From: Candidatus Latescibacterota bacterium
Lineage (GTDB): Bacteria; Latescibacterota; UBA2968; UBA8231
Direction: 5' to 3'
Assembly: GCA_009691525.1 (NCBI GenBank)
Contig: SICG01000007.1
Span: 1 to 48,243 of the forward strand
Length of the DNA stretch: 48,243 nt
Shown here: in pieces, positions 10,067 to 19,911 of the stretch
Layout: the number at the start of each line of letters is the position of its first letter
How positions within the stretch are numbered: position 1 is the stretch's first letter
The notes under the pieces: model-generated
Seen by the model: the letters and a program-made list of their open reading frames with translations, nothing else
What the model was told of the DNA's origin: nothing
The model's database searches: none
Made by a program: the position numbers and the translations under genes

Positions 10067-10999
10067 ATGCAGAGGAAACAAAGCTTTCTGTGGGGAGGCG
10101 CGCTTGTTCTTACTTTGAGCAGCGCTGCCTTGGCCCATGTGGGCATAACCGTCTACTGCCCTCAGGTGCCCGATCCCTCGGCGATGAAGATAGACGGCAA
10201 GGACAATGACTGGGGCTGGCTCGACCCGAGTTTTGTCACCACCCCCGCGGAGTGTTTCACTGCCGGGGGCGAGACCGTAGCGAAATCGGATTACGACTTT
10301 GCGTACAAGTCGGGGTGGAGCCCGCTGCCAGACAACCGCTTTTATTTTTTCTATCGCGTTCAGGACGATACCCTGATCCGGCACGAGGACGAGCCGAAGC
10401 GGGCCTGGAACGACGATTGTATCCAGATCACCTTTGACGCCGACCATTCGGGCGGGGATTTCCTGGGTGAAAACTTGGAGCAGGTGCATAACGCCACACG
10501 GTTTCATATGCGGGTCCTGCCCAAGCCAAACGAGGAGGTGGTCTTCAACAGCATGACCGAGTACATCGATATGCCCTCGCTCAGATGGACCGAGGACATG
10601 TTTGAGGGCAAGCCGACGGGCAAGGAATCCATTGAGGTTGCCTGGACCTTGCTGCCGGCCGGGGCTGCCGATTTGTCGACCAATGTCAGTTACACCTTCG
10701 AAGCAGCCTTTGCCTTCTATGATCTCTACGGCCCGACCAAGGCAGAGTCCAAGAGGCATATCTTCACTGCCGACCAGGTCACCCACGTGGGCGTGCGCCC
10801 TCTGGATGCGGATGGTTGCAATGCTGACGGGAACTGCGGGGCCAAGCACCAGTTTTATCCCCTAGGCAGCAGCACGGGACAGGATCAGAAAGGTGACCAG
10901 ATGCCAGATTATTACATGCTACCTGGAGAAGGTGGGACTGCCGTGGAGAGTGTTACCTGGGGCAGAATCAAAAGCCATTTGGACCAGGAAGTGCGTTGA
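10067..10999 (+). CDS. Exported protein with CBM9-like (carbohydrate-binding) domain
   Basis: AGGAG SD then ATG at 10067; signal peptide MQRKQSFLWGGALVLTLSSAALA; MKIDGKDNDWGW...RFYFFYRVQDDTLIR...WNDDCIQITFDADHSGGDF resembles CBM9-like/DOMON-like folds. Confidence 0.65.
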   Translation: MQRKQSFLWGGALVLTLSSAALAHVGITVYCPQVPDPSAMKIDGKDNDWGWLDPSFVTTPAECFTAGGETVAKSDYDFAYKSGWSPLPDNRFYFFYRVQDDTLIRHEDEPKRAWNDDCIQITFDADHSGGDFLGENLEQVHNATRFHMRVLPKPNEEVVFNSMTEYIDMPSLRWTEDMFEGKPTGKESIEVAWTLLPAGAADLSTNVSYTFEAAFAFYDLYGPTKAESKRHIFTADQVTHVGVRPLDADGCNADGNCGAKHQFYPLGSSTGQDQKGDQMPDYYMLPGEGGTAVESVTWGRIKSHLDQEVR

Positions 11000-11019
11000 G
11001 CGGTAGCTAGTGAGGTCAG

Positions 11020-11057
11020 AGAGGAGGGTGCAGAGAATCTGCCCCTCCTCTTTGCTT
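11020..11057 (+). terminator. Rho-independent-terminator-like hairpin
   Basis: AGAGGAGGG-T-GCAGA-GAA-TCTGC-CCCTCCTCT: 14 paired bases with one bulged T and a GAA loop, then TTTGCTT; lies just after the CBM9-like gene. Confidence 0.7.
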
Positions 11058-11085
11058 CAATCCTCGAACTGCAGGGCGGATACCA

Positions 11086-11853
11086 ATGAAAAGGCTTGTT
11101 TACACGTTGCCAGGGTTTGTGCTCCTGTTGCTTTGCAGTTGCGACACCAAGTTGGGCTATCGGCATTTCGCCGGCCCCATTGTGCCGGCTTCTGGAGCGA
11201 TAGAAGAAAAGGAGTATGTGGTCGGGGATGATCGCAGCATTACCTTTCTCAGGGACCGCCTGGAGGTTACCCTTGTGCCCTTGACTGCGGAGGTGTTGAA
11301 TCGACAATTCTCAACTGAGTCAACCACACCGAAGGGCTTCCGCCAGCCCAATCCGTATGCCATCGCGCACAATCCCTATACCTATGGCGACTGGAAACCG
11401 CCGGGAGAAGAACAGGCGCCAGAACGCTTCACCGTCTTCCTGCTGAGGGTGAAGAACTACGCCTATCCAAAAGTGAAGATAGATCCGGCCAATACCGCCA
11501 TCATCGCTCCCAACGGACGGCGCTACCAGACTCTCAGCCTTGCCGCCCTGGTCGAGTACTACTTGCCCTATGCCATCGCTTATGCAGGCAATTCCCGCGC
11601 CAAAGTCACTGCGCGGCGGGATCTGTTGCGCAAGACCCTTTACGATGCGGACTTCGTGTTCAGCGGCCAGGAAAAGGAAGGATACCTCGTTTTCCCGGCC
11701 CTCGATCGCGATACCGCCGAATTTGAGGTGCGCATCAATGAAATGACCCTTCGTTTCGACTACAAGGGTGAGCCTGTTGATACGGTCGATATTCCCTACA
11801 AGTTTCAACGCGAGGTCTATATGGCCCGCAGGCCTCGCACTAACCTGCGATAG
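11086..11853 (+). CDS. Predicted lipoprotein of unknown function
   Basis: MKRLVYTLPGFVLLLLCSCDTK with a lipobox-like cysteine; no family recognised for the mature part. Confidence 0.7.
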   Translation: MKRLVYTLPGFVLLLLCSCDTKLGYRHFAGPIVPASGAIEEKEYVVGDDRSITFLRDRLEVTLVPLTAEVLNRQFSTESTTPKGFRQPNPYAIAHNPYTYGDWKPPGEEQAPERFTVFLLRVKNYAYPKVKIDPANTAIIAPNGRRYQTLSLAALVEYYLPYAIAYAGNSRAKVTARRDLLRKTLYDADFVFSGQEKEGYLVFPALDRDTAEFEVRINEMTLRFDYKGEPVDTVDIPYKFQREVYMARRPRTNLR

Positions 11854-11856
11854 GGT

Positions 11857-13536
11857 ATGAGTTTGATGAATTGGTTAGTGGGGGTTTGGGTCGTGCTGCA
11901 AATGGCTTGCGCCACCGGGGAGCAGCCGCAGGAAGTAGTAGCCAAAGTTGGTAACCAGGAGATCCGGGGAGAGGATTTGCTCCATTTCGCAGCCGAGGTG
12001 CCGGCTCTGCTGCGGTCGGAAAAGGTGGGGGGCGAGGAACTCGAAGAATATCTGAATTCGATGATCGATATGGAGTTGATGCTCCTCGAAGCCAGCTCCA
12101 GGGGGTTGGACCAGACGCCCGAGCAATTGGAAAAGTGGGAAGGGGAGCGCAAAAGAAAACTGATCGCGGTTTTTCTCCAGAAGCACCTCCAGGATAAGAT
12201 CAACCCTTCTCAGGGGGAATTGCTGCAGCAATTCAAGGAGAGTAAGTGGGGCCGCATGTTGAAGTTGGCCCATATCCGGGTGAAGACTGAGGAGGAGGGC
12301 CGGCAGGTGAGTGCCCAGCTCACGGAGGGGCGGGTCTTCGAGGAGGTGGCCAGGGAACGCTCGATCGACCGAAACACCGCAGCAAATGCAGGTCTGATCG
12401 ATACCTATTTCGGGAGGGGCAACCTCGACGAGTTGGGCCTGCCGGTGGAGCTTGCGGAGCATATCTTTGGTTTGAAAGTCGGAGAATACGGAGGGCCCTT
12501 TCTCCTGCGAAGCGGGTACGAGGTGTTCAAGGTGGTGGATGAACGCCCGGCTCCTTCAAGCTATGCCCTCGTTTTCGCGCAAACCACCCTTCTTGAGACC
12601 CTCAACGCCCGACGGCAGCAGGTATGGCTAGAGTTGAAAGGGAAATTCGATGCCCAGCTAGACCAAGAAGGCCTCGAGTTCTTCTTGGAAAAGGTGGCTG
12701 CCGCAAAGGGAGACAGCCTGCACGTTGACGATCGGGAGGCGGAGCGCGCCTTGAGCAAGTACAGAGGGGGGCAGGTCACCGTCAGGGATTTCCTCGATGC
12801 CTACCAACAGGTCGCAGCTCCGAATCGCGTCGAGCTCGACCGCAGCGGGGTGGTGAAATTCGTGGAAAACCATCTTCTGCCGGAGGCCCTGATGTACCGG
12901 AGTGCCCTAGCGGAGGGCCTCGAACAGGACTCTACCGTTACTGCCTGGACGAAGGCCAGGAAAAAGGCGCTCCTGATCGAAGCCCTGAGAGAACGAGAAG
13001 TTGAAAGTCAGGTCGACACGGGTGAATCGGCTTTGCGCCAATATTACCAGGCCCACCAAGGGCGTTTCATGCTGCTTGCGGAGATCCATTTTGTGGAGAT
13101 CCTGACCAAGACCGAGGCAGAGGCCAAGCGTGTGATCCAGAGCATCCAGCGCGGCGAGGATATGGGACACCTGGCCGAGAAACACAGCATCAGGCCAGGA
13201 GCGGCTAAGACCAAAGGCGAATTCCGCATGCATCCCTTTGAGCGCCAGCGGTATATGGAGCTATACGATGCGGCAGACAGAGCGGAGATCGGCAAGCTAC
13301 AGGGACCGGTGCAGACGGCGGAGGGATATTCAGTGTTCAAGGTGTTGGCAAAACTGCCGGCACGGCCCGAGCCCTTTGAACAGGCTAGCACCAAGGTGAA
13401 ATACTGGCTGCGGGAAGAAGAAGAAAAACGCCTATTCGAAGCCCTGCTCGCCAGGCTGTGGGAGCAGTACCGCCCCGAGATCGTCCTGTTTAAAGACCGC
13501 CTTGCCAAGATGGTAAATGCAGAAGCTGGTACCTAA
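11857..13536 (+). CDS. Peptidylprolyl isomerase of SurA/PpiC (parvulin) type
   Basis: SurA_N-like KVGNQEIRGEDLL...; parvulin-like segments KLAHIRVKTEEEGRQVSAQLTEGRVFEEVARERSID and LLAEIHFVEILTKTEAEAKRVIQSIQRGEDMGHLAEKHSIRPGAAKTKGEF. Confidence 0.85.
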   Translation: MSLMNWLVGVWVVLQMACATGEQPQEVVAKVGNQEIRGEDLLHFAAEVPALLRSEKVGGEELEEYLNSMIDMELMLLEASSRGLDQTPEQLEKWEGERKRKLIAVFLQKHLQDKINPSQGELLQQFKESKWGRMLKLAHIRVKTEEEGRQVSAQLTEGRVFEEVARERSIDRNTAANAGLIDTYFGRGNLDELGLPVELAEHIFGLKVGEYGGPFLLRSGYEVFKVVDERPAPSSYALVFAQTTLLETLNARRQQVWLELKGKFDAQLDQEGLEFFLEKVAAAKGDSLHVDDREAERALSKYRGGQVTVRDFLDAYQQVAAPNRVELDRSGVVKFVENHLLPEALMYRSALAEGLEQDSTVTAWTKARKKALLIEALREREVESQVDTGESALRQYYQAHQGRFMLLAEIHFVEILTKTEAEAKRVIQSIQRGEDMGHLAEKHSIRPGAAKTKGEFRMHPFERQRYMELYDAADRAEIGKLQGPVQTAEGYSVFKVLAKLPARPEPFEQASTKVKYWLREEEEKRLFEALLARLWEQYRPEIVLFKDRLAKMVNAEAGT

Positions 13537-14893
13537 GGGATGGCTCCTTGCCGCAGGAGTGTTCCTGGTTCTATCTGGCTGCGGGAAGGGACGGGAAGAA
13601 AAAGAGCAGGCTGCGGCCAGGCAACTGGCCGAGGCAGGGCGATATTCCGAGGCAATCGTTGCTTGCCAGCGCCTCCTGGAAAATGATCCAGACCAGGCAG
13701 AAACCCACTTGCTCCTGGGCACCCTGCTGATGAAGCAGGGCCAGTTCAAACTGGCAGCCCAGGAATGCGAGCAGGCATGGCGCCTGGCCCCGGACAATGC
13801 TGAAGCGTGCCTGGCATTGGGGGATGTGTACGTGCGGCAGCGCCGCAACGACGAGGCTGCGGCGATCTACCGCGAGGCGATCGACCTTTCGCCGGACCAG
13901 GCAGGACCTTACCGCAAGCTCGCCATCGCCTACCTAGATCAATTCCGCTATTCCGAAGCCGTGGAAGCCTTGAAACAGGCGCTGGAGCGCGAACCAGAGC
14001 ACGCACCCACCCATTACAGTCTGGGGTTGGTCTATGAGCGCCAGGCGGAATACGATTCGGCGAAGGTCGAACTCGAACGGGCCACCGCGCTCGATACCGC
14101 CTATGCTTTGGCATATTACCACCTGGGAGATATCCATATAGGGCTTGGGCGCCCTCAGGAAGCCGAGGCCAGCCTCAGAACTGCGTTGCACTTCCGCCCA
14201 GCGTACGCAGAGCCCTACACCAGTTTGGGGCAGGTGTTCATAGAACAGGGGCTAAATGCAGAAGCGGAAGAGGCGTTCAAGCAGGCCATTGCCCTCGACC
14301 CCGTTGCCCCGGAGGCCTACCACCGCCTGGGGGGTTTGTACCTGAGGCAGGGGAAGACGGCCCTCGGCCAGCAGCTGTTGGCGGCATTTGAACGTCTCAG
14401 GGCGGTAGGCGAAGAGATCACCCGGCAGCGCTATATCCTGGCCAATTTTCCCGACGATGCTGACGCGCATTACAATTTGGGGGTCCTATACGCCCGCCAG
14501 GGCCGTTACCAGGAGGCAGCCGGGGAGTACCACCAAGCCCTAGCCATCTTCCCCGAGGACGCGAGCGCGCGCAACAATCTGGCGAATATTCTCCTCAAAG
14601 AGCAGCGGGTTGCCGAGGCAGTCCGGGAATACGAAACCCTTCTGGCCGCCAATCCGCGCTACGCCCAAGGGTACAGCAACCTGGGCACCGCATATCTAAT
14701 GATGAAGGACGTGGGGCGGGCAACCCAAGCCTTCCAAAAAGCGGTCCGCCTGGCACCCGAAAATGCGGAGGCTCACTACAACCTGGCGATGCTGTATCTC
14801 AGAGGAGGAATGCAGGCGGAAGGCGAAAGAGAGCTGGAAATCTACAAGAGTCTGACCACCACGGCACCTGACACGGCACAGAAAACCCCCTGA
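13517..14893 (+). CDS. TPR-repeat lipoprotein
   Basis: MQKLVPKGWLLAAGVFLVLSGCGKG lipobox; many TPR units, e.g. AEACLALGDVYVRQRRNDEAAAIYREAIDLSPD and AHYNLGVLYARQGRYQEAAGEYHQALAIFPED. Overlaps the previous gene by 20 nt. Confidence 0.9.
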   Translation: MQKLVPKGWLLAAGVFLVLSGCGKGREEKEQAAARQLAEAGRYSEAIVACQRLLENDPDQAETHLLLGTLLMKQGQFKLAAQECEQAWRLAPDNAEACLALGDVYVRQRRNDEAAAIYREAIDLSPDQAGPYRKLAIAYLDQFRYSEAVEALKQALEREPEHAPTHYSLGLVYERQAEYDSAKVELERATALDTAYALAYYHLGDIHIGLGRPQEAEASLRTALHFRPAYAEPYTSLGQVFIEQGLNAEAEEAFKQAIALDPVAPEAYHRLGGLYLRQGKTALGQQLLAAFERLRAVGEEITRQRYILANFPDDADAHYNLGVLYARQGRYQEAAGEYHQALAIFPEDASARNNLANILLKEQRVAEAVREYETLLAANPRYAQGYSNLGTAYLMMKDVGRATQAFQKAVRLAPENAEAHYNLAMLYLRGGMQAEGERELEIYKSLTTTAPDTAQKTP

Positions 14894-14906
14894 AGGACCT
14901 AGCGCG

Positions 14907-15740
14907 ATGATTATCGACTGCCACACCCACGCCTGGGACTACTGGCCTTACGACCCGCCGGTCCCAGATCCTACCAGCAGAGGCCAGGTCGGGCAATTGC
15001 TCTGGGAAATGGACCGCAACAAAGTGGACAAGGCGGTGCTGGTCTGCGCCCGCATCGAGCACAACCCCAACAACAACGACTACGGGTACGCCTGCGTCCA
15101 AGCGCATCCGGACCGACTGTTGATGTTCGCCGATGTGGATTGCGCGTGGAGCGAGACCTACCATACACCGGGGGCCGCTGGTCGGTTGGAAGAGGCGGCC
15201 AGGAATTACCAGCTCAAAGGATACACCCATTACCTGAAAAGCGATTACGACTGGTTTGAATCGCGGGAAGGGCTCGCCTTCTTCGAGAAGACCGCAGAAC
15301 TGGGGTTGATCTCCAGCCTGGCATTGGGCGCGGCTTGGCACCCAGCGCTGCGCGAACTGGCTCGGCGTTTCCCTTCGGTGGTGTTTCTCCTCCACCATAT
15401 GGCTGGGACCAGGGCCGCCGAAGCGCCTCCCTATCCTAGCTTGCAGGAGGTGCTCAAGTCCGCCGCAGTTCCCAATATCCACATCAAGCTCTCGGGCTTT
15501 CACTATGTCTCACAGGTATCGTGGGATTATCCCTACTCGGATACCCTGTGGATGGTACGCGCCCTCTACCAACACTACGGTCCAGAGCGGCTGTGCTGGG
15601 CCTCGGATTACCCGCCGGTGTTGGGGTCCATGACCTACCAGCAATCCCTCGAGGTTGTGCGCAAGCACTGCTCGTTTATCCCTGGCCACGACCAGGAAAT
15701 GATCTTGGGTGGCAACATGCAGCGCCTGCTAGGCCTTTAG
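14907..15740 (+). CDS. Amidohydrolase family 2 (TIM-barrel metal-dependent hydrolase)
   Basis: MIIDCHTHAWDY, VVFLLHHMAG, RLCWASDYPPVLG, NMQRLLGL motifs. Confidence 0.9.
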   Translation: MIIDCHTHAWDYWPYDPPVPDPTSRGQVGQLLWEMDRNKVDKAVLVCARIEHNPNNNDYGYACVQAHPDRLLMFADVDCAWSETYHTPGAAGRLEEAARNYQLKGYTHYLKSDYDWFESREGLAFFEKTAELGLISSLALGAAWHPALRELARRFPSVVFLLHHMAGTRAAEAPPYPSLQEVLKSAAVPNIHIKLSGFHYVSQVSWDYPYSDTLWMVRALYQHYGPERLCWASDYPPVLGSMTYQQSLEVVRKHCSFIPGHDQEMILGGNMQRLLGL

Positions 15741-15752
15741 AAAGGACGATCA

Positions 15753-16529
15753 ATGGCACGGAGTTTTCACCTCGGTTACTCCACCCTTACCTGGGGTCCG
15801 ACCCCGGATCTGGACCGGGTGCTGGGCACCATCGCTGCGGCCGGGTGGGAAGGAGTTGAGTTTATCGGCCTCTCCTTCGACTGGCTGGGGACTACCGGTC
15901 GGGTGCGGAAGCTTTTGGAGAAACACGGCCTAGCGCCGGTATGTGTGTTCGGCAGTGTGAGCTTGGGAGGAGAGGCGGAATCGACGTTGGAAAAGCAGCG
16001 ACGCATCATCGAATACGCCGCTGAGCTTGGTTGCCCGGTGTATTGTTTCCTGGGCGGCAGCCGGGTGGGCCTGCGCCTGCCCACCGAGGACGAATACCAA
16101 CAACTGGCCGAACAGTCGGAGCAACTCATCGACTTCGCCACCCCTTTGGGTTTGACCGTCGCCTACCACGCCCACCCGCGTTGCACGATCGAGAGCGAGG
16201 CCGAACAGGACCTCCTGCTCGCCCGCGCCGACCGGCTCAAAGTGTGCGTGGATGTGTCGGTGGCCGGGTTGATGGGCGAGGATGCGGTGGCCCAGTTGCG
16301 CAAGTACCGCCATCGCCTTGGTTACGTACATATGAAGGATTGCGGGCCGGGGAAGTTCTGTTTGATGGGCAAGGGCATCGCCGGTCTGGATTTTGGCAAG
16401 ATCCGTGAGACCCTCAACGAGATCGAGTACCGGGGTTGGGTGATGGGCGAGTTGTCCAGCTACGCGGATACCGCTGCAGACGAGTCGTGTCGCGACAACC
16501 GGGAATTTCTGCGCTCAGTCGGTTACTAA
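15753..16529 (+). CDS. Sugar phosphate isomerase/epimerase (xylose-isomerase-like TIM barrel)
   Basis: LGYSTLTWGPTPDLDRVLGTIAAAGWEGVEFIG; LGLTVAYHAHPRCTIESE; LKVCVDVSVAG; YVHMKDC. Confidence 0.88.
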   Translation: MARSFHLGYSTLTWGPTPDLDRVLGTIAAAGWEGVEFIGLSFDWLGTTGRVRKLLEKHGLAPVCVFGSVSLGGEAESTLEKQRRIIEYAAELGCPVYCFLGGSRVGLRLPTEDEYQQLAEQSEQLIDFATPLGLTVAYHAHPRCTIESEAEQDLLLARADRLKVCVDVSVAGLMGEDAVAQLRKYRHRLGYVHMKDCGPGKFCLMGKGIAGLDFGKIRETLNEIEYRGWVMGELSSYADTAADESCRDNREFLRSVGY

Positions 16530-16550
16530 CAGGGGTAAAGGAAAACGGCA

Positions 16551-17795
16551 ATGGAGAAGATTCCTCTTTGTGTCATCGGCTGCGGCGGCATGGGACACCG
16601 CCACATACTGGCTTACCGAGAGTTGGAGAACAGCGGCATTGGCAATATCGAGATCGTGGCGGTATGCGATCTCAATCCCAAAAATGCCGACCTGGGGGCG
16701 CGCGAAGTGGAGCGCCTCTTCGGCAAAAAACCGCTGATCTTCACCGACCTGGACAAGGCCCTGGCCTGTGCGGATATCGCCGCAGTGGACGTGGTCACCG
16801 ACCCCTCATTTCACCATAGCGTAGCGGTGCCAGCGCTGCAGGCCGGCAAACACGCCATCGTCGAGAAGCCCCTGGGCCTGACGGTGCGGGCTTGCCAGGC
16901 CATGATTGAGGCAGCGCGAAAGAACAACGTGGTCTTGGCCACTGCCGAAAATCTCCGCCGCGATCCGCCCAACCGCCTGGCGCGCAGTATCCTCGACCAC
17001 GGTCTGCTGGACACCCCCTATCTGATGATCCACAACGCTTTGGGCGGGGACGATCAGATCATCATCACCCCTTGGCGACACCTCAAACTAAAGGGTGCCA
17101 TCGGCCTGGACATGGCCGTGCATTACACCGACATCATCCAGTATTACATGGGTGAGTTCGACCAGATCTATGGCCGGGGCTTGATCGTGGAACCGGTGCG
17201 CCGCAAACCCGTGAACCACGGCCTGGACCTCGAATCGTACCGCGAGCGCTACAAGACCTTCCCCGAGACCCTCGAGGCCACGGGCGAGGATTCGGTCATT
17301 GCCCTGTACAAGATGAAATCCGGGGCCATGGTGCAAATGTCCTATGTGGCAGGCGGGCGCGGCAGCAGCACCTTTGAGCGCAGCGTACACGGCCGCAAGG
17401 CCGCAATGTGGGCGCCCGGAGACCGCAATGGCCGGCCAGTGATCTTGAAAATAGACGGCAAGGAGTTGAAGGGCGCAGAGATCCTGCCGCTCTTGCCCAA
17501 TTTCCAAATGAGCGAGATCACCCAGCGACTCTTCGCCGAGCGCCAGGTCGAGTACCAACTGCCCTTCCCGCCTGTCGACGCCAAACACATGGCCATCGAG
17601 TTCCACGACTTTGGCGAGGCCATCCTCAAAGGGGGCAAGCCCGAGGTGGACGGGTACCTGGGCATGACCGCAGTGGCCGCTATCCTAGGGGCTTACGAGT
17701 CCATTATAGCTGGCCGCGAGGTGGGTATGGACGAATTGCTGTCTGGTAAGGTGCGGGCGTACCAGGAGGAGATCGACGATGCCCTTGGTCTGTAA
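16551..17795 (+). CDS. Gfo/Idh/MocA family oxidoreductase (paralog a)
   Basis: CVIGCGGMGHRHILAY nucleotide-binding N-terminus, KHAIVEKPLGLTVRAC EKP motif; RBS AGGGGTAAAGG upstream. Confidence 0.93.
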   Translation: MEKIPLCVIGCGGMGHRHILAYRELENSGIGNIEIVAVCDLNPKNADLGAREVERLFGKKPLIFTDLDKALACADIAAVDVVTDPSFHHSVAVPALQAGKHAIVEKPLGLTVRACQAMIEAARKNNVVLATAENLRRDPPNRLARSILDHGLLDTPYLMIHNALGGDDQIIITPWRHLKLKGAIGLDMAVHYTDIIQYYMGEFDQIYGRGLIVEPVRRKPVNHGLDLESYRERYKTFPETLEATGEDSVIALYKMKSGAMVQMSYVAGGRGSSTFERSVHGRKAAMWAPGDRNGRPVILKIDGKELKGAEILPLLPNFQMSEITQRLFAERQVEYQLPFPPVDAKHMAIEFHDFGEAILKGGKPEVDGYLGMTAVAAILGAYESIIAGREVGMDELLSGKVRAYQEEIDDALGL

Positions 17796-17807
17796 GAAGA
17801 GGGCATC

Positions 17808-18872
17808 ATGAGCGCGCGACCCAGAGTACTGCTGGCCTGCAACCCCCACGTCCGCGAGCGCTACCTGGACCCGGCCGACATCGAGCGCCTGGAGCACTTT
17901 GCCGACTGGGACTGGTTTTCGTGTGAGGGCGGGGGGATCTACGACACCAACACTGACCCACAGATCGCGGCCGAGTTGGGCCGCCGCCTGGGGGAGGTGG
18001 ATGGGCTGGTTCTCTGCCATGGCTGCCCTTCCATCGACGGGGCACTCCTGGACCAGGCACCCAGGCTGCGGATCATCGGCGAGTTGGAGGGGGACCGCTT
18101 TGCCAGCCGCATCGAGGTGGAGGCGGCCTGGGCGCGGCAGATCCGCACGGTGGATACCACCAATGGTTCCTCCTATCCGGTCTCGGAGTGGGCTCTGGCC
18201 CTGATCCTCATTGCCCTGCGCAACGCCGGCGCCCACTTCCGCCGGATGATCGCCGGCCAGACCCATCATCCGCTGCACGACGATCCTGGTTTCATCCACG
18301 GGGATCTGACCGGCAAGCGGGTGGGACTGATCGGCTGCGGCCATATCGGCAGGCGGCTGATCAAGTTTCTGCGGCCCTTCGAGGTGGAGATCTGGGTCTG
18401 CGACCCTTACCTGCCCAGGGAGATGGCGGATGCGGTGGGTTTTTTGCAGACTTCGCTGGACAAGGTGATGTCCGAATGCGATGCGGTGGTCTGCCTGGCC
18501 CCTCTGACCCCGGGGACCCGCCGGATGATCGGGCAGCGCGAGCTGGACCTGATCCGGCCGGGGGCGGTGCTGGTGAATGTCTCGCGCGGGGCGATCATCG
18601 ATCCGGACGCCTTGATCGCGCGGCTGAAGCGGGGGGATATCGTCGCTGGTCTGGATGTCTTCGACCCGGAGCCGGTTCCCCCCGACAGCGAGATCCTCCA
18701 GCTGCCCAACGTTTTTCTCAGCCCGCATATCGCCGGGGTAACGGCCCAGAGTTATCCGCGCTTTTTCAAACTGATGGTCGACGAGTTGGACCGCTTCTTC
18801 CACGGTCACCAGACCTTATTCGACCTGACGCCCCGCACCCTGGCCAATCGCCGGGGCAGCGAGCCCATCTGA
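17808..18872 (+). CDS. D-isomer-specific 2-hydroxyacid dehydrogenase
   Basis: KRVGLIGCGHIGRRLIKFLRPFEVEIWVCDPY; PGAVLVNVSRGAIIDPDALIARLKRGDIVAGLDVFDPEPV; FLSPHIAGVT. Confidence 0.92.
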   Translation: MSARPRVLLACNPHVRERYLDPADIERLEHFADWDWFSCEGGGIYDTNTDPQIAAELGRRLGEVDGLVLCHGCPSIDGALLDQAPRLRIIGELEGDRFASRIEVEAAWARQIRTVDTTNGSSYPVSEWALALILIALRNAGAHFRRMIAGQTHHPLHDDPGFIHGDLTGKRVGLIGCGHIGRRLIKFLRPFEVEIWVCDPYLPREMADAVGFLQTSLDKVMSECDAVVCLAPLTPGTRRMIGQRELDLIRPGAVLVNVSRGAIIDPDALIARLKRGDIVAGLDVFDPEPVPPDSEILQLPNVFLSPHIAGVTAQSYPRFFKLMVDELDRFFHGHQTLFDLTPRTLANRRGSEPI

Positions 18873-18887
18873 AATAAGGAGTGCAGG

Positions 18888-19910
18888 TTGGATAAATTGC
18901 TTCCCACCGAACTCATCGGCAGTTATGCCCTGCCAGGCTGGCTCTGGGCCTTTTCAGAGCGACTGGAGCATCACCTCGACCTGGGAGAGACCGAGATCCG
19001 CGAGGCGTTGGAGGATGCGGTGCGCATCGCGCTCTTGGACCAACAAGAGGCGGGAATAGATATTGTCACCGACGGCGAGATGCGCCGCCGCGACTTCATC
19101 CAGAATTTTTATGGCCTTATGAGCGGACTCAACAAAATTCCGCCGGCCAGAGTCCTGGGGGCTGCCGGGTACGATCAGAATCCCCGGTACGAAGTGGTAG
19201 ACAAGGTGAAAGCCCCCGGGGGGCTGGGCATTGTCGAAGAACTCCTCTACCTCAAAAACCGCACTGACAAGCCTTTCAAGATCTGCGTGCCCGGTCCCAT
19301 CACCCTGTCCCTGCCTCTGATTATCAAGGGTGGGTACCAGGACCGCGAGGGCCTGCTGGCCGACATGATCCAGTTGGTTAACGCCGAGATGAAGGCTCTG
19401 GTCGAGGCCGGCGCCACCTACCTTCAGGTGGACGAGCCGCGCTACGCCACCTCGCACGCCGATGCCAGGCGGCTGGTGGAGGTCTTCAACCAGACGCGCG
19501 CCGGGGTGGAAGCCCAGGTGGGGTTACACATCTGCTTCGGCAACTTTAAGGGGCGGTCCCGGGACCGCCGGGACTACGCCTACATCGTTTCCAGTCTGGA
19601 AGAAGCCCGCTGTGACCAGCTCAATCTAGAATTTGCCAACCGGGAATTCGCCCAGATCGAGCTCTTGGCCCAACTCCCTCCCCACTTCCGGGTCGGGGTC
19701 GGAGTCATCGACGTCAAATCCTACTATGTCGAGACGCCCGCAGAGGTGGCCGCGCACCTGCGTCTGGCTGCCAAGTACTGTCCCCCCGAGCGGCTGGTCG
19801 TCACTCCTGACTGCGGCTTCAACCACTGCCCGCGCCACGTGGCCCTGGGCAAGATAAAGGCTATGGTGGATGGGGCAGAAATGGTGCGGCGGGAATTAAC
19901 CGGCACCTGA
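18888..19910 (+). CDS. Core-MetE-like cobalamin-independent methionine synthase family protein (340 aa, catalytic barrel only)
   Basis: TTG start with AAGGA SD; LPTELIGSYALPGWL, ITDG-like IVTDGEMRRRDF, candidate Zn ligands LHICFGN (HxC), LEFANREF (E), VTPDCGFNHC (C). Confidence 0.82.
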   Translation: MDKLLPTELIGSYALPGWLWAFSERLEHHLDLGETEIREALEDAVRIALLDQQEAGIDIVTDGEMRRRDFIQNFYGLMSGLNKIPPARVLGAAGYDQNPRYEVVDKVKAPGGLGIVEELLYLKNRTDKPFKICVPGPITLSLPLIIKGGYQDREGLLADMIQLVNAEMKALVEAGATYLQVDEPRYATSHADARRLVEVFNQTRAGVEAQVGLHICFGNFKGRSRDRRDYAYIVSSLEEARCDQLNLEFANREFAQIELLAQLPPHFRVGVGVIDVKSYYVETPAEVAAHLRLAAKYCPPERLVVTPDCGFNHCPRHVALGKIKAMVDGAEMVRRELTGT

Positions 19911-19911
19911 G

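Noticed and set aside
17685-18809. 374-aa minus-strand ORF
   Set aside because: Antisense to the 2-hydroxyacid dehydrogenase with strong dehydrogenase motifs.
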